Shown here: piece after piece, positions 35,901 to 43,941 of the stretch
Layout of the letters: the number at the start of each line of letters is the position of its first letter
Position numbering within the stretch: the first letter of the stretch is position 1
NCBI GenBank assembly: GCA_016720685.1
Contig: JADKKC010000003.1
Coordinates: 1-64,000, forward strand
DNA length: 64,000 nucleotides
Origin: Zoogloea sp.
Lineage (GTDB): Bacteria > Pseudomonadota > Gammaproteobacteria > Burkholderiales > Rhodocyclaceae
Reading direction: 5' to 3'
Position numbers and translations under genes: made by a program
The notes under the pieces: generated by a model
Told to the model about the DNA's origin: nothing
What the model saw: the letters and a program-made list of their open reading frames with translations, nothing else
Databases searched by the model: none

Positions 35901-36904
35901 GCATTCTCCTTCGGGGCATGTCCGTACCCATAGCCATATCCGTAGCCATAACCGTAGCCGTAAGACCCGGCTCCGGAATGGTGGGCCTTGTTCAGCAGCA
36001 TGAGCTTGACGGGGCAACTTTCGATCGTTGATATCGCCTGCTTCAAGGCGGCCTGGGCCGTCTTGTTCGACTCGACGACCATCACGATCTGGCCCATGTG
36101 CGTTGCCAGCACGCGGGATTCGGTCGTGACCAGCAGCGGCGGGGAGTCGAACACGATGATCCGGTCCGAATAGCGCTCGGCGAGTTCTTCAAGAAGGTTG
36201 TTCATCGCATCGCTGGCGAGGAGCTCGGTGGCCCGCGGATGTGGCGTACCTGCCGGAAGAAGGCTCAGCTTTTCGATGTTGGTCTTCAGCAGCACATCGC
36301 CGATCTGGGTGCCGGGCGTGGTAAGCACATCCATCAGCCCCTTCTTGGGCGGCAAGCCGAGAAGGTTAAGCACGGACGGGCGAGATACGTCAGCATCGAT
36401 CAGCAATACGGTGTGATCGAGCTCCATCGCCATGCTGATCGCCAGGTTGATCGAACTGAAGCTCTTGCCTTCACCGGGCAAGGAGCTTGTGATCATGATC
36501 AGGTTGGCGTTGTTGATCGCAGAGGCGCCCTTCCCCTGGATGTTGCGAAGCAGCGGGCGCTTGATGATCCGGAACTCATCGCCGATCAGCGAGCGTGGCG
36601 CGTTGGGCGTCACGATGCCGATGGACTGAAGACGTTCGAGGTCGATTTCCACGTGCCGGGCAGGAGGAACCGGAGCCCCAATCGGCTTGGGTGTAATGGC
36701 TGCCGCCGGCCTGGAGGGAGCCACGACTTCAGGCTCTGCCACATCAGGCTTGGCAGCAAAGGCCGAGGCAGGAGGCGTGGCGGCCTCTACAGGCGCGGGC
36801 GAGCCCGCGGTTTGATCTGCCACGGGCTCGCTTTGAACCTGTGGCGCAGCACTGGCTTTCTGAAGTTGCTCGAGCCGCTCGATAGCTTTTTCAATAATGC
36901 TCAT
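35897..36904 (-). CDS. XrtA-system tyrosine autokinase (BY-kinase)
   Basis: A 335-residue soluble BY-kinase that would phosphorylate itself on a tyrosine cluster and, with the chain-length protein upstream, control polymer length. Walker A is SSLPGEGKSFSSINLA, Walker A' is LLIDADVSRPSVL, and Walker B is IIVFDSPPLLV. The N-terminus MSIIEKAIERLEQLQ matches the XrtA family TIGR03018. A Pro/Ala/Glu-rich linker (about 20-85) precedes the kinase core, and the C-terminus has seven Tyr alternating with Gly. It overlaps the barrel gene and is 9 bases from the chain-length gene. Confidence 0.94.
   Translation of the reverse strand: MSIIEKAIERLEQLQKASAAPQVQSEPVADQTAGSPAPVEAATPPASAFAAKPDVAEPEVVAPSRPAAAITPKPIGAPVPPARHVEIDLERLQSIGIVTPNAPRSLIGDEFRIIKRPLLRNIQGKGASAINNANLIMITSSLPGEGKSFSSINLAISMAMELDHTVLLIDADVSRPSVLNLLGLPPKKGLMDVLTTPGTQIGDVLLKTNIEKLSLLPAGTPHPRATELLASDAMNNLLEELAERYSDRIIVFDSPPLLVTTESRVLATHMGQIVMVVESNKTAQAALKQAISTIESCPVKLMLLNKAHHSGAGSYGYGYGYGYGYGYGHAPKENA
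35921..35962 (-). repeat. Gly-Tyr dipeptide repeat in the kinase C-terminus
   Basis: Seven alternating Gly-Tyr units, encoded with mixed GGN and TAC/TAT codons, form the C-terminal tail of the tyrosine kinase. This is the expected autophosphorylation cluster, here as a near-perfect six-base repeat. Slippage could change the number of tyrosines. Confidence 0.85.
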
Positions 36905-36913
36905 GTTCGTCTC

Positions 36914-38494
36914 TTACCCCATTCTTGCCAGCAGCAGCCAGACAGTCATTGCGCCAAACAGCCCCACCAATGCGCCCACCCCGCCCAGGAAGACAATCTT
37001 TCCTCGACGCTGACTGCGCATCCGATCCGGGTCGGCAATCATGCTGACCGAACCGAGAACCGCCAGCCCTGTAACTTCGCGAAGCACCTGGATATCCGTG
37101 AAGACAGGCCGGATCTGGCTGATCAGGAACGAAACGACAAAGCCGGCGAGCAAAGCCCCGAGACCCGCTGCAGGCATCAGCAGGAGGCGATTCGGCGCGG
37201 AAGGCTTGTTCGGCACGGTCGGCGGGTCGATGAGGCGGAAATCGGCAACACCCGACGTTGCCCCCATCTCGACCGCCATGGTGGCGGACTCGCGCCGGGA
37301 GACAAGCGCATCGTAGTTCTTCTTGTTTACGTCGTAGTCACGGTTGAGCTGGGTAAACTCGGTTTCAAGCTGCGGCAGTGTTCTGGACGCTGCGTTGAGC
37401 TGCTGGAGCCGGCCTTCGTATTCCGCGACCCGCACCCGCAGCGAAGCCACGTTGGCCTCGGCCTCGGAGAGTGACAGCCGCATCTGCTGGAAAACCGGGT
37501 TGACACTGGAGCCTCCACCCGTGCTTACGCCACCGACAGCACCCGCTGCAGCCGAAGCCTTGCGACGGGCCTGCAACTCCTGGGATTTCTGGGCTTCCAG
37601 CTCTTCGATGAGCTTGCGTGCCCCAACGACATCCGGGTGCCGGTCGGTATATTTCTGGAGCAATCCATCAAGGGACTTCTTCACCGATTCGATACGACCG
37701 TCGAGTTCAGGCAGGGGTACAGCAGCCAGCGACGCACCGGACATCTTCTCTGGCAAGACTATCGAGTCTTCACCGGAGAGCTGCCTTTTCAGGACATCCC
37801 GCGAATTTTCCGCCTCACGCAAGGCAAGCCTTGCCTGATTGAGTTGCTCGTTGACTTCGGCCATCTTCCGGAAATAATCCTGGCCGCCTGCGCCAATCGT
37901 GTTCATGTTGCGCAGCTTGTATTCTTTCAAGCGATTTTCGGCATCGACAAGCTTTTGTTCGTAAGCCTTGATCTGCTCCTCGATAAACCGCCGTGCGGAA
38001 TCGGAATCCTTGCGTTTGTCGCCTAGACCCGATTCGACGAAGATCGAAACCATCGACTGCACGACGCGCTTGGCGCGCTCGGGGTCGGTATCGGTGTAAG
38101 CCAGCGTGTAGAGGTTATCGCGTCCGGCTTCGCGAATCTGCAAAGACTTGGTAACGCTCGATATCAGAACCTCCCGTTCCTCCTTGGTCTTGGCCGAGAT
38201 ATCCAGATCGGCCATCCGGATCAGCTTTTCCACGTTCGGGCGGCTGATCAGCGTACGGCTGAGGATATTGATCTGCTGATCCACGTTGGGCTGGACGGCC
38301 AGGCCCGACATCAGCGGCTTGAGGATCGACTGGGTATCCACATAAACCCGTGCCGACGACTCGTAGCGATCAGGCTGCAGGTAGACGACCGCAGAGAAGA
38401 TCGGCCCCACGATCCATGCAGCCGCCAAGCCCCACCAGCGATAAAGCCACATGCCTCGGAGGATGACCGACAGCTGTCTTAGTATTTCTTCCAT
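36914..38494 (-). CDS. XrtA-system polysaccharide chain-length determinant (Wzz/GNVR)
   Basis: A 526-residue inner-membrane Wzz-type co-polymerase. The start MEEILRQLSVILRGMWLYRW leads into TM1 (about 20-40); a long periplasmic coiled-coil region with YESSARVYVDTQSILKPLM and QQINILSRTLISRPN follows; the GNVR-like part (QLNRDYDVNKKNYDALVSRRES) comes before a Pro-rich RLIDPPTVPNKPSAPNR and two C-terminal hydrophobic segments. It matches the XrtA family TIGR03007 and would partner the tyrosine kinase encoded next. A hairpin with a T run separates it from the export lipoprotein gene upstream. Confidence 0.94.
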   Translation of the reverse strand: MEEILRQLSVILRGMWLYRWWGLAAAWIVGPIFSAVVYLQPDRYESSARVYVDTQSILKPLMSGLAVQPNVDQQINILSRTLISRPNVEKLIRMADLDISAKTKEEREVLISSVTKSLQIREAGRDNLYTLAYTDTDPERAKRVVQSMVSIFVESGLGDKRKDSDSARRFIEEQIKAYEQKLVDAENRLKEYKLRNMNTIGAGGQDYFRKMAEVNEQLNQARLALREAENSRDVLKRQLSGEDSIVLPEKMSGASLAAVPLPELDGRIESVKKSLDGLLQKYTDRHPDVVGARKLIEELEAQKSQELQARRKASAAAGAVGGVSTGGGSSVNPVFQQMRLSLSEAEANVASLRVRVAEYEGRLQQLNAASRTLPQLETEFTQLNRDYDVNKKNYDALVSRRESATMAVEMGATSGVADFRLIDPPTVPNKPSAPNRLLLMPAAGLGALLAGFVVSFLISQIRPVFTDIQVLREVTGLAVLGSVSMIADPDRMRSQRRGKIVFLGGVGALVGLFGAMTVWLLLARMG

Positions 38495-38506
38495 TGGGAG
38501 ATTCCG

Positions 38507-38530
38507 AAAACCCCCGGGCTGCGCCGGGGG
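38507..38530 (-). terminator. Intrinsic terminator or attenuator within the operon
   Basis: On the minus strand, CCCCCGG (38530-38524) pairs with CCGGGGG (38517-38511) around a six-base loop and is followed by TTTT. It lies just after the export lipoprotein gene and before the chain-length gene, so it could reduce read-through into the rest of the operon. Confidence 0.65.
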
Positions 38531-38547
38531 GCAAGATCAAGGATTGG

Positions 38548-39153
38548 TCAGAACCAGCTCTGGGGAATGATGAGAACATCACCTGGTTTCATTTCGACGT
38601 TGGCCGAAACGTCACCGCGCTTCACCAGGTCCTTCAAACGAACCGTGTACTGCTTGTTGCCTTCGGAAGTCCGCAGCAGGGTTGCGCGGTTTCCATCTGC
38701 GAAATCGGTGATACCCCCGACTGCGATCATGACGTCCAGTACCGACATCTTCTGGCGATACGAGAGACTCTGGGGCCGCGCAGCCTCGCCCAACACGCGA
38801 ATCTGCTGGGAGTAAGGGCCCACAAAACCGGAAACGATGACCGTGACAACCGGATCCCGGATGTACTTGCCAAGCGCCTGCTCGAGCTCGCGCGCCAGCG
38901 TGGTGCTATCCCGGCCCGTTACGGGAATGTCCTCGACAAGTGACGTGGTGACCTTGCCATCGGGCCTGACCGTTACCGACGTGGACAACTCGGGGTTGCG
39001 CCAGACAACGATATTCAAGCTGTCGCCTGGCCCGATCAGGTAGTTGTAATCCGGGCTATCGGCACTCACCGGAGCGGGCGGATAGGTCGTGGCACAACCC
39101 GCCAGGCCGATAGCGGCGCAAACCAGCAGACCCTCTGTCAAAAAACGTTTCAT
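38548..39153 (-). CDS. XrtA-system polysaccharide export lipoprotein (Wza-like)
   Basis: A 201-residue outer-membrane lipoprotein. The lipobox GLAGC puts the lipidated Cys at residue 20. The Poly_export domain follows (YLIGPGDSLNIVVWRNPELS, RPDGKVTTSLVEDIPV) and then a SLBB-type part (VTVIVSGFVGPYSQQIRVLGEA), ending EMKPGDVLIIPQSWF, the typical end of TIGR03027 proteins. It is shorter than E. coli Wza, as usual for this family. It is the first gene of the polysaccharide block, with a 378-base upstream gap that should contain the main promoter. Confidence 0.94.
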   Translation of the reverse strand: MKRFLTEGLLVCAAIGLAGCATTYPPAPVSADSPDYNYLIGPGDSLNIVVWRNPELSTSVTVRPDGKVTTSLVEDIPVTGRDSTTLARELEQALGKYIRDPVVTVIVSGFVGPYSQQIRVLGEAARPQSLSYRQKMSVLDVMIAVGGITDFADGNRATLLRTSEGNKQYTVRLKDLVKRGDVSANVEMKPGDVLIIPQSWF

Positions 39154-39531
39154 AAGGCACTTCCCCTGGATACGGCCGAAATTCAGCCTTTGAATGATAG
39201 TGGGCGGATATTACGGCAGCCTGTGCACACGCCCGGAGAAAAACGTCACGACACCCCAAAAAGGGTACATGACTCCGCCATCAGGACAACCGGACAAAAA
39301 GACAAAAGGATATTTTTGCTCGTCATTTGAAGGACCGGAGGGCACTCATCAGGCCTCCAAAATCCTGCCCTTCGACCACACTCTGCGCAGGTAGCGGAAG
39401 AGCTCCTCTTCTTCGGGATAATACACGATCCAGGGCTCAGGCCCGCATCGGAAACCCATCGGTCACAACAGGCCTGTCGAGTCCCGCCAAAGCCGGGATA
39501 GGCATCGACACGCCGAATCCGGACACCGCGC
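39154..39531 (-). promoter_or_regulatory. Upstream region of the XrtA polysaccharide operon
   Basis: This 378-base gap must hold the promoter of the large minus-strand operon. I see no clear sigma-70 pair. A sigma-54 site, known to drive some XrtA loci through PrsK/PrsR, was looked for; the nearest GG/GC pair has one base too many between them. The distal third (about 39407-39519) is a decayed copy of the 3' end of the next gene, and a 36-codon open frame is present at 39349-39459. No gene is supported with confidence. Confidence 0.4.
39407..39519 (-). repeat. Decayed direct repeat of the barrel gene's 3' end
   Basis: Stretches here repeat the end of the gene at 39532-40834 in the same order and orientation. 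CTTCGGgATA..ACACGATCC (39411 onward) matches CTTCGGtATAgACACGATCC (39550 onward), AACAGGCCTGTCGAG (39468) recurs at 39588 exactly 120 bases later, and GGCATCGACAC recurs as well. Bases between the blocks differ by small insertions. It looks like a remnant of a former second copy or of an unequal recombination. Confidence 0.65.
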
Positions 39532-40834
39532 CTAAAAGGTCCAGCGCGCTTCGGTATAGACACGATCCCGATCGGCATAGCGGCCAAACAGGCCTGTCGA
39601 GCTGCCACCAAAGGCATCGACACCAAAAACGACCTTCGTGCTCTTGTTCGCGGCCCAGATCAGCTTGGGTCGGAACATGTAGTCGTTGCGGTTAAGCATC
39701 GAGACGTAAAGCGCTTCGGCTTCCCAAGCCTTGGCAAGCCGGGTTCCAACCAGAACGCTCGCCCCGCCCTCGGTCCGCTCGAAACCTGTTGCGGGGTTGT
39801 AATCAAGCATCCGCCGGGCAAAATACTGCAGATTCACCCGACCATCGTTAAAAGCCGGGATATCTACGCCAGCCACATAATCGATGGTGTCCTGATCAAC
39901 CAGACCGGGTAGTGCAACAGGATTCGCGGCACTGAACTTTCGCCCGCGACTATGAACCGCCTCACCCTTCAGAACGAAATCACCGAAATCCTTGGCAAGC
40001 GTGCCGCCCACCTGAGTGATCCGTTCATGACGGGGCTGGAATTCCGGCTGGAGAGGTGTTCCCCCGGTCAGGTAAAAAGTCTGGGCGACGTCGAGGCTTC
40101 GATAATAGAAGGCCGACAGATCCCACCCTCCCACCATCCGGGACACACGACCACCCCAGTTACTGTTTTCAGGAGAGTTCTCCGGCTTGACCTCGCCGAG
40201 AACCCTGGCATTTTTGGGGAGCGGGTAGAACTCGGCTCCCGGCTTGCCGATCCGGTCGTAGCTCGGCACCGGAATCCACACCAGTTCGGCGTGGGTTTCG
40301 CCGAAATAGTATTCGGCCCGGGCCGCCCATTGAGGAATACGGAGCTGCTCGAAATCCGGCAGGTAGAAGCTGCGCAGATCGCGGGCCGAAACCACGTCCG
40401 CGAAGAACAGACCAACCATCTCGCCCCACACGATGTGCTGACGACCGATCCGGAAATCCACGTCGCCCGCCGAGAAGTCGACGTAGGTTTCTCGGAAGTC
40501 GAACTGGTATTGCTGATCGCGACGCACGGCATCGGGGTAGAAGCCGGAGTCGATGCCGAATACGGCGTCCGCATCTGCCCGGCCGGAAATCTTCCACTTC
40601 AGGCTGTCGTTACCACCCTTTGCCGACAACTCGGCCCGTGCCCGCGCCATCGACCAGTGATCCTTGCCGGCGTAGGTTCGCGCCATGTCAAACTGGAGAA
40701 ATCCCCCCCGACTGAAACTTGAGCCCTCTCCCAGATCGAGATCCAGTTCATCGTCGGCAGCGGGCAGCGCCACAGCAGGCCATTACCGAGAACGCGACGG
40801 CGAAATGGCGAAGCGCCTGATTTACACAGTGCAT
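39532..40834 (-). pseudogene. DUF1302-like outer-membrane protein, signal peptide out of frame
   Basis: The main frame (GTG at 40773, ALPAADDELDLDLGEG) encodes about 413 residues with DUF1302-like features (FRETYVDFSAGDVDFRIGRQ, VWGEMVGLFFADVVSARDL) and ends in ARWTF, the C-terminal Phe of outer-membrane barrels. It has no signal peptide. An ATG at 40834 in another frame reads MHCVNQALRHFAVAFSVMA, a good signal peptide with an AGGAAGG ribosome site, and would join the main frame if one base near 40773-40786 were removed. The span has a remainder of one base. I therefore call a frame break. It lies 42 bases behind the ABC ATPase gene. Confidence 0.68.
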
Positions 40835-40876
40835 TACAAACTTTCCCTTCCTGTAACTGGTGCGCCAACGGGGCGC

Positions 40877-41677
40877 TCAGATTTCCGGTCCATCTTCACC
40901 CTCGCTCCGATCCTGGACGAATATCCAGGCGCCGTTCTGCTTGAGCCCGAGCTTGGTGATTTGCCCGTCCTCCATGCGCACAAGCTGATCGGCGCGGCTC
41001 ATGACGCGCTTGTCGTGCGTGGAAAAAACAAAAGTCGTCCTGTTCTCCAGGTTGATCTGCTGCATCAACTCGAGAATGCTCTCGCCGGTGCGGCGATCCA
41101 GGTTGGCCGTCGGCTCATCGGCAAGCACCACGCGGGAATGTGTCACCAGGGCCCTGGCGATAGCAACCCGCTGCCGCTGTCCGCCGGAGAGCTGATTCGG
41201 ACGATGGCGGGCGTATCTGCCCAGGCCCACCATTTTCATGTAGTAATTGACGCGGTCTCGCCGCTCGTCCCGGCCGAGTTCGGGCATCTGCAACAGCGGG
41301 TACTCGACGTTTTCCTCTGCCGACAGGACCGGCAGCAGATTGAAAGTCTGGAAAATGAAGCCGACAGTTCTTGCGCGGATATTCGCCAGTTCGTCGGGAG
41401 TCTGGCCGGAAACATCCTTTCCGTCGATGATGACGCGCCCCTTGCTTGGTGTGTCGATGCACCCCATGATATTGAGCAGCGTGGATTTTCCGCTCCCGGA
41501 CGATCCTGCGATCGCCATGAAATTGCCTTCTTTCACTTCAAGAATGACGTTTTTCAGTGCAGTGACGTCCTGCTCGCCCAAGCGGTACACCTTGCTGACG
41601 TTCTCGATCTTGATGATCGTTTTCAACGGTTCGCCTGACATTGGTTCTGCTGCGTTGTCATCGCGGGGAGTTGGCAT
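40877..41677 (-). CDS. ABC transporter ATP-binding protein (MacB/LolD type)
   Basis: A 266-residue ATPase: Walker A GSSGSGKSTLLNIMG, Q-loop FIFQTFNLLPVLSAEENVEYP, signature LSGGQRQRVAIARAL, Walker B VVLADEPTANLD and the switch His in FVFSTHDKRVM. The MacB/LolD class normally works with FtsX-like permeases to move lipids or lipoproteins from the inner membrane. No permease gene is next to it; the following gene is the broken barrel gene and the divergent one is LolA-like. I used ATG 41677; a GTG two codons upstream is possible. The extra C-terminal tail after residue 235 is unusual but short. Confidence 0.92.
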   Translation of the reverse strand: MPTPRDDNAAEPMSGEPLKTIIKIENVSKVYRLGEQDVTALKNVILEVKEGNFMAIAGSSGSGKSTLLNIMGCIDTPSKGRVIIDGKDVSGQTPDELANIRARTVGFIFQTFNLLPVLSAEENVEYPLLQMPELGRDERRDRVNYYMKMVGLGRYARHRPNQLSGGQRQRVAIARALVTHSRVVLADEPTANLDRRTGESILELMQQINLENRTTFVFSTHDKRVMSRADQLVRMEDGQITKLGLKQNGAWIFVQDRSEGEDGPEI

Positions 41678-41719
41678 GGACACACCGATCTATGTTGTTT
41701 GCTTTTAAAGGATAACACT

Positions 41720-42505
41720 ATGAGCCTAAATTTTTCCCCTTCGGGCTATCGTACGCGCTGCGTCGGGCTTGCCTTGGCGGCTCTTGCCCTGGTTTCAGGA
41801 AACCTGGTCCGCGCAGAGGAACCGGAGCTGGCGCGCAGCGTCGTCGCCAAGGCTGACGAAGTCCGTTTCCCCCGCGATGGCTTCCAGGTCATCATTGACA
41901 TCAGCTCGGCAACGCCCGGTGAGGCGGCAGACGATCGAAAGTTCAGGATTCTTTCCAAGGGTAATGAGAACACGATTGTCCAGACCCTTGAGCCGGCGTC
42001 CGACCGGGGTCAGGCGATGCTGATGAGAGGCCGGGATTTATGGATCTTCATGCCGAACATCTCCCAGCCCGTTCGCCTTTCCCTGGCCCAGCGCCTGACG
42101 GGGCAGGTCGCAAACGGCGACCTTGCACGCGCCAACTTCGCCGGCGACTACGAGCCGAAGATCCTGCGCACCGACACGATCGATGGCGAAAAAATGTATG
42201 TTCTGGAACTTACGGCCGTCGATCGGGGCGTCACGTACGCGAAGGTGCTGTACTGGGTGCGCCAGTCCAACAACTGGCCCCACAAGGCCGAGTTCTACTC
42301 CCTGTCGGACCGTCTGCTGAAGGTTTGCCGCTACGAGAAGTACCAGAACATTGGCGGTCGGGTCCGCCCGACTCAACTCGTCATGGAGGATGCGCTGAAG
42401 AAAGGCGAAGTTTCAACCCTGCGCTACTCACAGATGACACCCAAGGATCTCCCCGACCGAGTGTTCACCAAGCAATACATGGACAAGCTCAACCGGGTCG
42501 ATTGA
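41720..42505 (+). CDS. LolA-like outer-membrane lipoprotein-sorting protein
   Basis: A 261-residue periplasmic protein. A signal peptide (hydrophobic LALAALALVSGNLVRA then EEPELA) precedes a LolA-like half-barrel: VVAKADEVRFPRDGFQ, FRILSKGNENTIVQ, AMLMRGRDLWIFMPNI, the conserved RLTGQVANGDLARANFAGDY and VLYWVRQSNNWPHKAEFYS. Such proteins shuttle lipid-like cargo for a partner ABC system. The ribosome site AAAGGA is seven bases before the ATG, which decides the start at 41720 over an upstream in-frame codon. It is divergent from the ABC ATPase gene, so the two probably form one system. Confidence 0.9.
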   Translation: MSLNFSPSGYRTRCVGLALAALALVSGNLVRAEEPELARSVVAKADEVRFPRDGFQVIIDISSATPGEAADDRKFRILSKGNENTIVQTLEPASDRGQAMLMRGRDLWIFMPNISQPVRLSLAQRLTGQVANGDLARANFAGDYEPKILRTDTIDGEKMYVLELTAVDRGVTYAKVLYWVRQSNNWPHKAEFYSLSDRLLKVCRYEKYQNIGGRVRPTQLVMEDALKKGEVSTLRYSQMTPKDLPDRVFTKQYMDKLNRVD

Positions 42506-42507
42506 GT

Positions 42508-43188
42508 TCAGGCCCAGGCTGAGTCGTCGCTCCGGGGCTGGTCATTCCCTGCCTCGGACAGCGTTTCTGCCGCAGCTTCATAAATGGCATCAACGCTGCA
42601 TTCTTTCGGATTCAGCGCGAAGCGGCGAAAGACTCCGCTGATGCGCATATCGATCCCCTCGAAATCGACACCCAGCAAGCGGGTACCGACCGGCACCCGA
42701 TGAGCGAGGCGATCCACCAGGGCCTGCTCCGCGGCCGGGTCCAGGACAAGGCTTGGGCACGTCGCCTCAGACCAGCCCATATGCCCGAATCCGCCAATGA
42801 AACGCACCCTGGCGGGTTCCATGCGGAAAAAACGGAAATCCCCCAACGACAGGTATTCCGCCGATTCCGGGCTATAGCGCAGGAACCGGGCGAGGGACGC
42901 TTCATCCATCACCACCGGACGAACCATACCGAGCAGCGTGAGCCTGGCCTCGTCGAAGAGCCCACCGCCGCCTCCCGTCACCAGCAGGCTGGCACGCGGA
43001 TCAGCGATCAGATTCCGGGTGTGCTCGGCCAAGCCGCTTAAAAGGAAGAGCGGACGACTCTCCCCGTCAGGCACATACGGCAGCGCAGTGACAAACGGGT
43101 AACCCGGCACGCTGACCGAATGAGAGCCCAGCGCGCCGCGGCTTCCCTGCCGCAACAAGGATCGCGCCTCGGCGTAATCGACTCTCAT
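42508..43188 (-). CDS. HugZ-like pyridoxamine 5'-phosphate oxidase fold protein
   Basis: A 226-residue protein with an FMN-binding split-barrel (GYPFVTALPYVPDGESRPLF, LSGLAEHTRNLIADPRASLLV, ARLTLLGMVRPV) followed by a C-terminal DUF2470-like domain with FGHMGWSEAT and GIDMRISGVFRRF. This arrangement is that of the HugZ group of heme-utilisation or FMN-binding proteins. Heme binding cannot be confirmed by eye. It is the last gene of the rnr-rlmB run, six bases from rlmB, and converges with the LolA-like gene with two bases between. Confidence 0.82.
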   Translation of the reverse strand: MRVDYAEARSLLRQGSRGALGSHSVSVPGYPFVTALPYVPDGESRPLFLLSGLAEHTRNLIADPRASLLVTGGGGGLFDEARLTLLGMVRPVVMDEASLARFLRYSPESAEYLSLGDFRFFRMEPARVRFIGGFGHMGWSEATCPSLVLDPAAEQALVDRLAHRVPVGTRLLGVDFEGIDMRISGVFRRFALNPKECSVDAIYEAAAETLSEAGNDQPRSDDSAWA

Positions 43189-43194
43189 GCCTTG

Positions 43195-43941
43195 CTACAC
43201 GCTGCGCTGGCGCCGGGCCTCGAAAAGGCACAGGCCACTGGCAACCGACACGTTAAGGCTTTCCACCGAGCCATACATCGGAATGCGGACCAGCTCATCG
43301 CAGGTTTCACGGGTCAAACGGCGCAAACCGTCGCCTTCAGCCCCGAGCACCCAGGCAATCGATCCCCTCTGGTCTACGGTGTAGAGGGACTTCTCCGCCT
43401 CGCCGGCGGCGCCAAGAATCCACACGCCAGCCTCCTGCATCTCCCGCAGGGCGCGGGCCAGGTTGGTTACCGTCACATACGGCACCGTATCGGCCGCCCC
43501 ACTGGCAACCTTGACCGCGGTGGCGTTCAGGCCAACAGCCTTGTCCTTCGGAGCGATAACCGCGTGAGCACCGGCTCCATCGGCTACCCGCAGGCAGGCG
43601 CCCAGGTTGTGAGGATCCTGGATTCCATCAAGAACCAGGAACAAAGCGGGCTCGGTCAAACCGTCGAGCACGTCGGCCAGCTTGAGCTCCTTGCGGCGTC
43701 CGTCGATTTTCGCCACCACGCCCTGATGACGACGCGTGCCGACCATGCGGTCCAGCCTGTCCCCATCGGTGGGAATGAGGCGGGTTCCCAGCTGTTCGGC
43801 ATGGCGCACAAGGTCGCGGGCGCGAGGATCATTGCGTTTTGAATCGGTGTAGATCTCGAAGATCGCCTCGGGATCGTGGCGAAGCTTGGCGAGAACGGCG
43901 TGAAAGCCGTAGATGAGGCGGGAGTTGCTTGTTTCAGTCAC
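43195..43941 (-). CDS. rlmB: 23S rRNA (guanosine-2'-O-)-methyltransferase RlmB
   Basis: A SpoU-family enzyme that methylates the ribose of G2251 in 23S rRNA. The 248 residues start with a substrate-binding domain (IYGFHAVLAKLRHDPEAI); the SPOUT domain follows with the three motifs LVLDGIQDPHNLGACLRVAD, WVLGAEGDGLRRLT and IPMYGSVESLNVSVASGL, which form the trefoil knot and S-adenosylmethionine site. The start overlaps the rnr end by eight bases, so rnr and rlmB are translated together, an order known from many proteobacteria. Confidence 0.96.
   Translation of the reverse strand: MTETSNSRLIYGFHAVLAKLRHDPEAIFEIYTDSKRNDPRARDLVRHAEQLGTRLIPTDGDRLDRMVGTRRHQGVVAKIDGRRKELKLADVLDGLTEPALFLVLDGIQDPHNLGACLRVADGAGAHAVIAPKDKAVGLNATAVKVASGAADTVPYVTVTNLARALREMQEAGVWILGAAGEAEKSLYTVDQRGSIAWVLGAEGDGLRRLTRETCDELVRIPMYGSVESLNVSVASGLCLFEARRQRSV

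Noticed and set aside
39190..39260. Sigma-54 promoter in front of the export lipoprotein gene
   Set aside because: The best GG/GC pair near 39215-39237 is separated by eleven bases instead of ten, and the surrounding bases do not match TGGCAC-N5-TTGC.
10055..40834. Insertion sequence or prophage as cause of the broken genes
   Set aside because: No transposase, integrase, terminal inverted repeat or target duplication was found; each break is one base.
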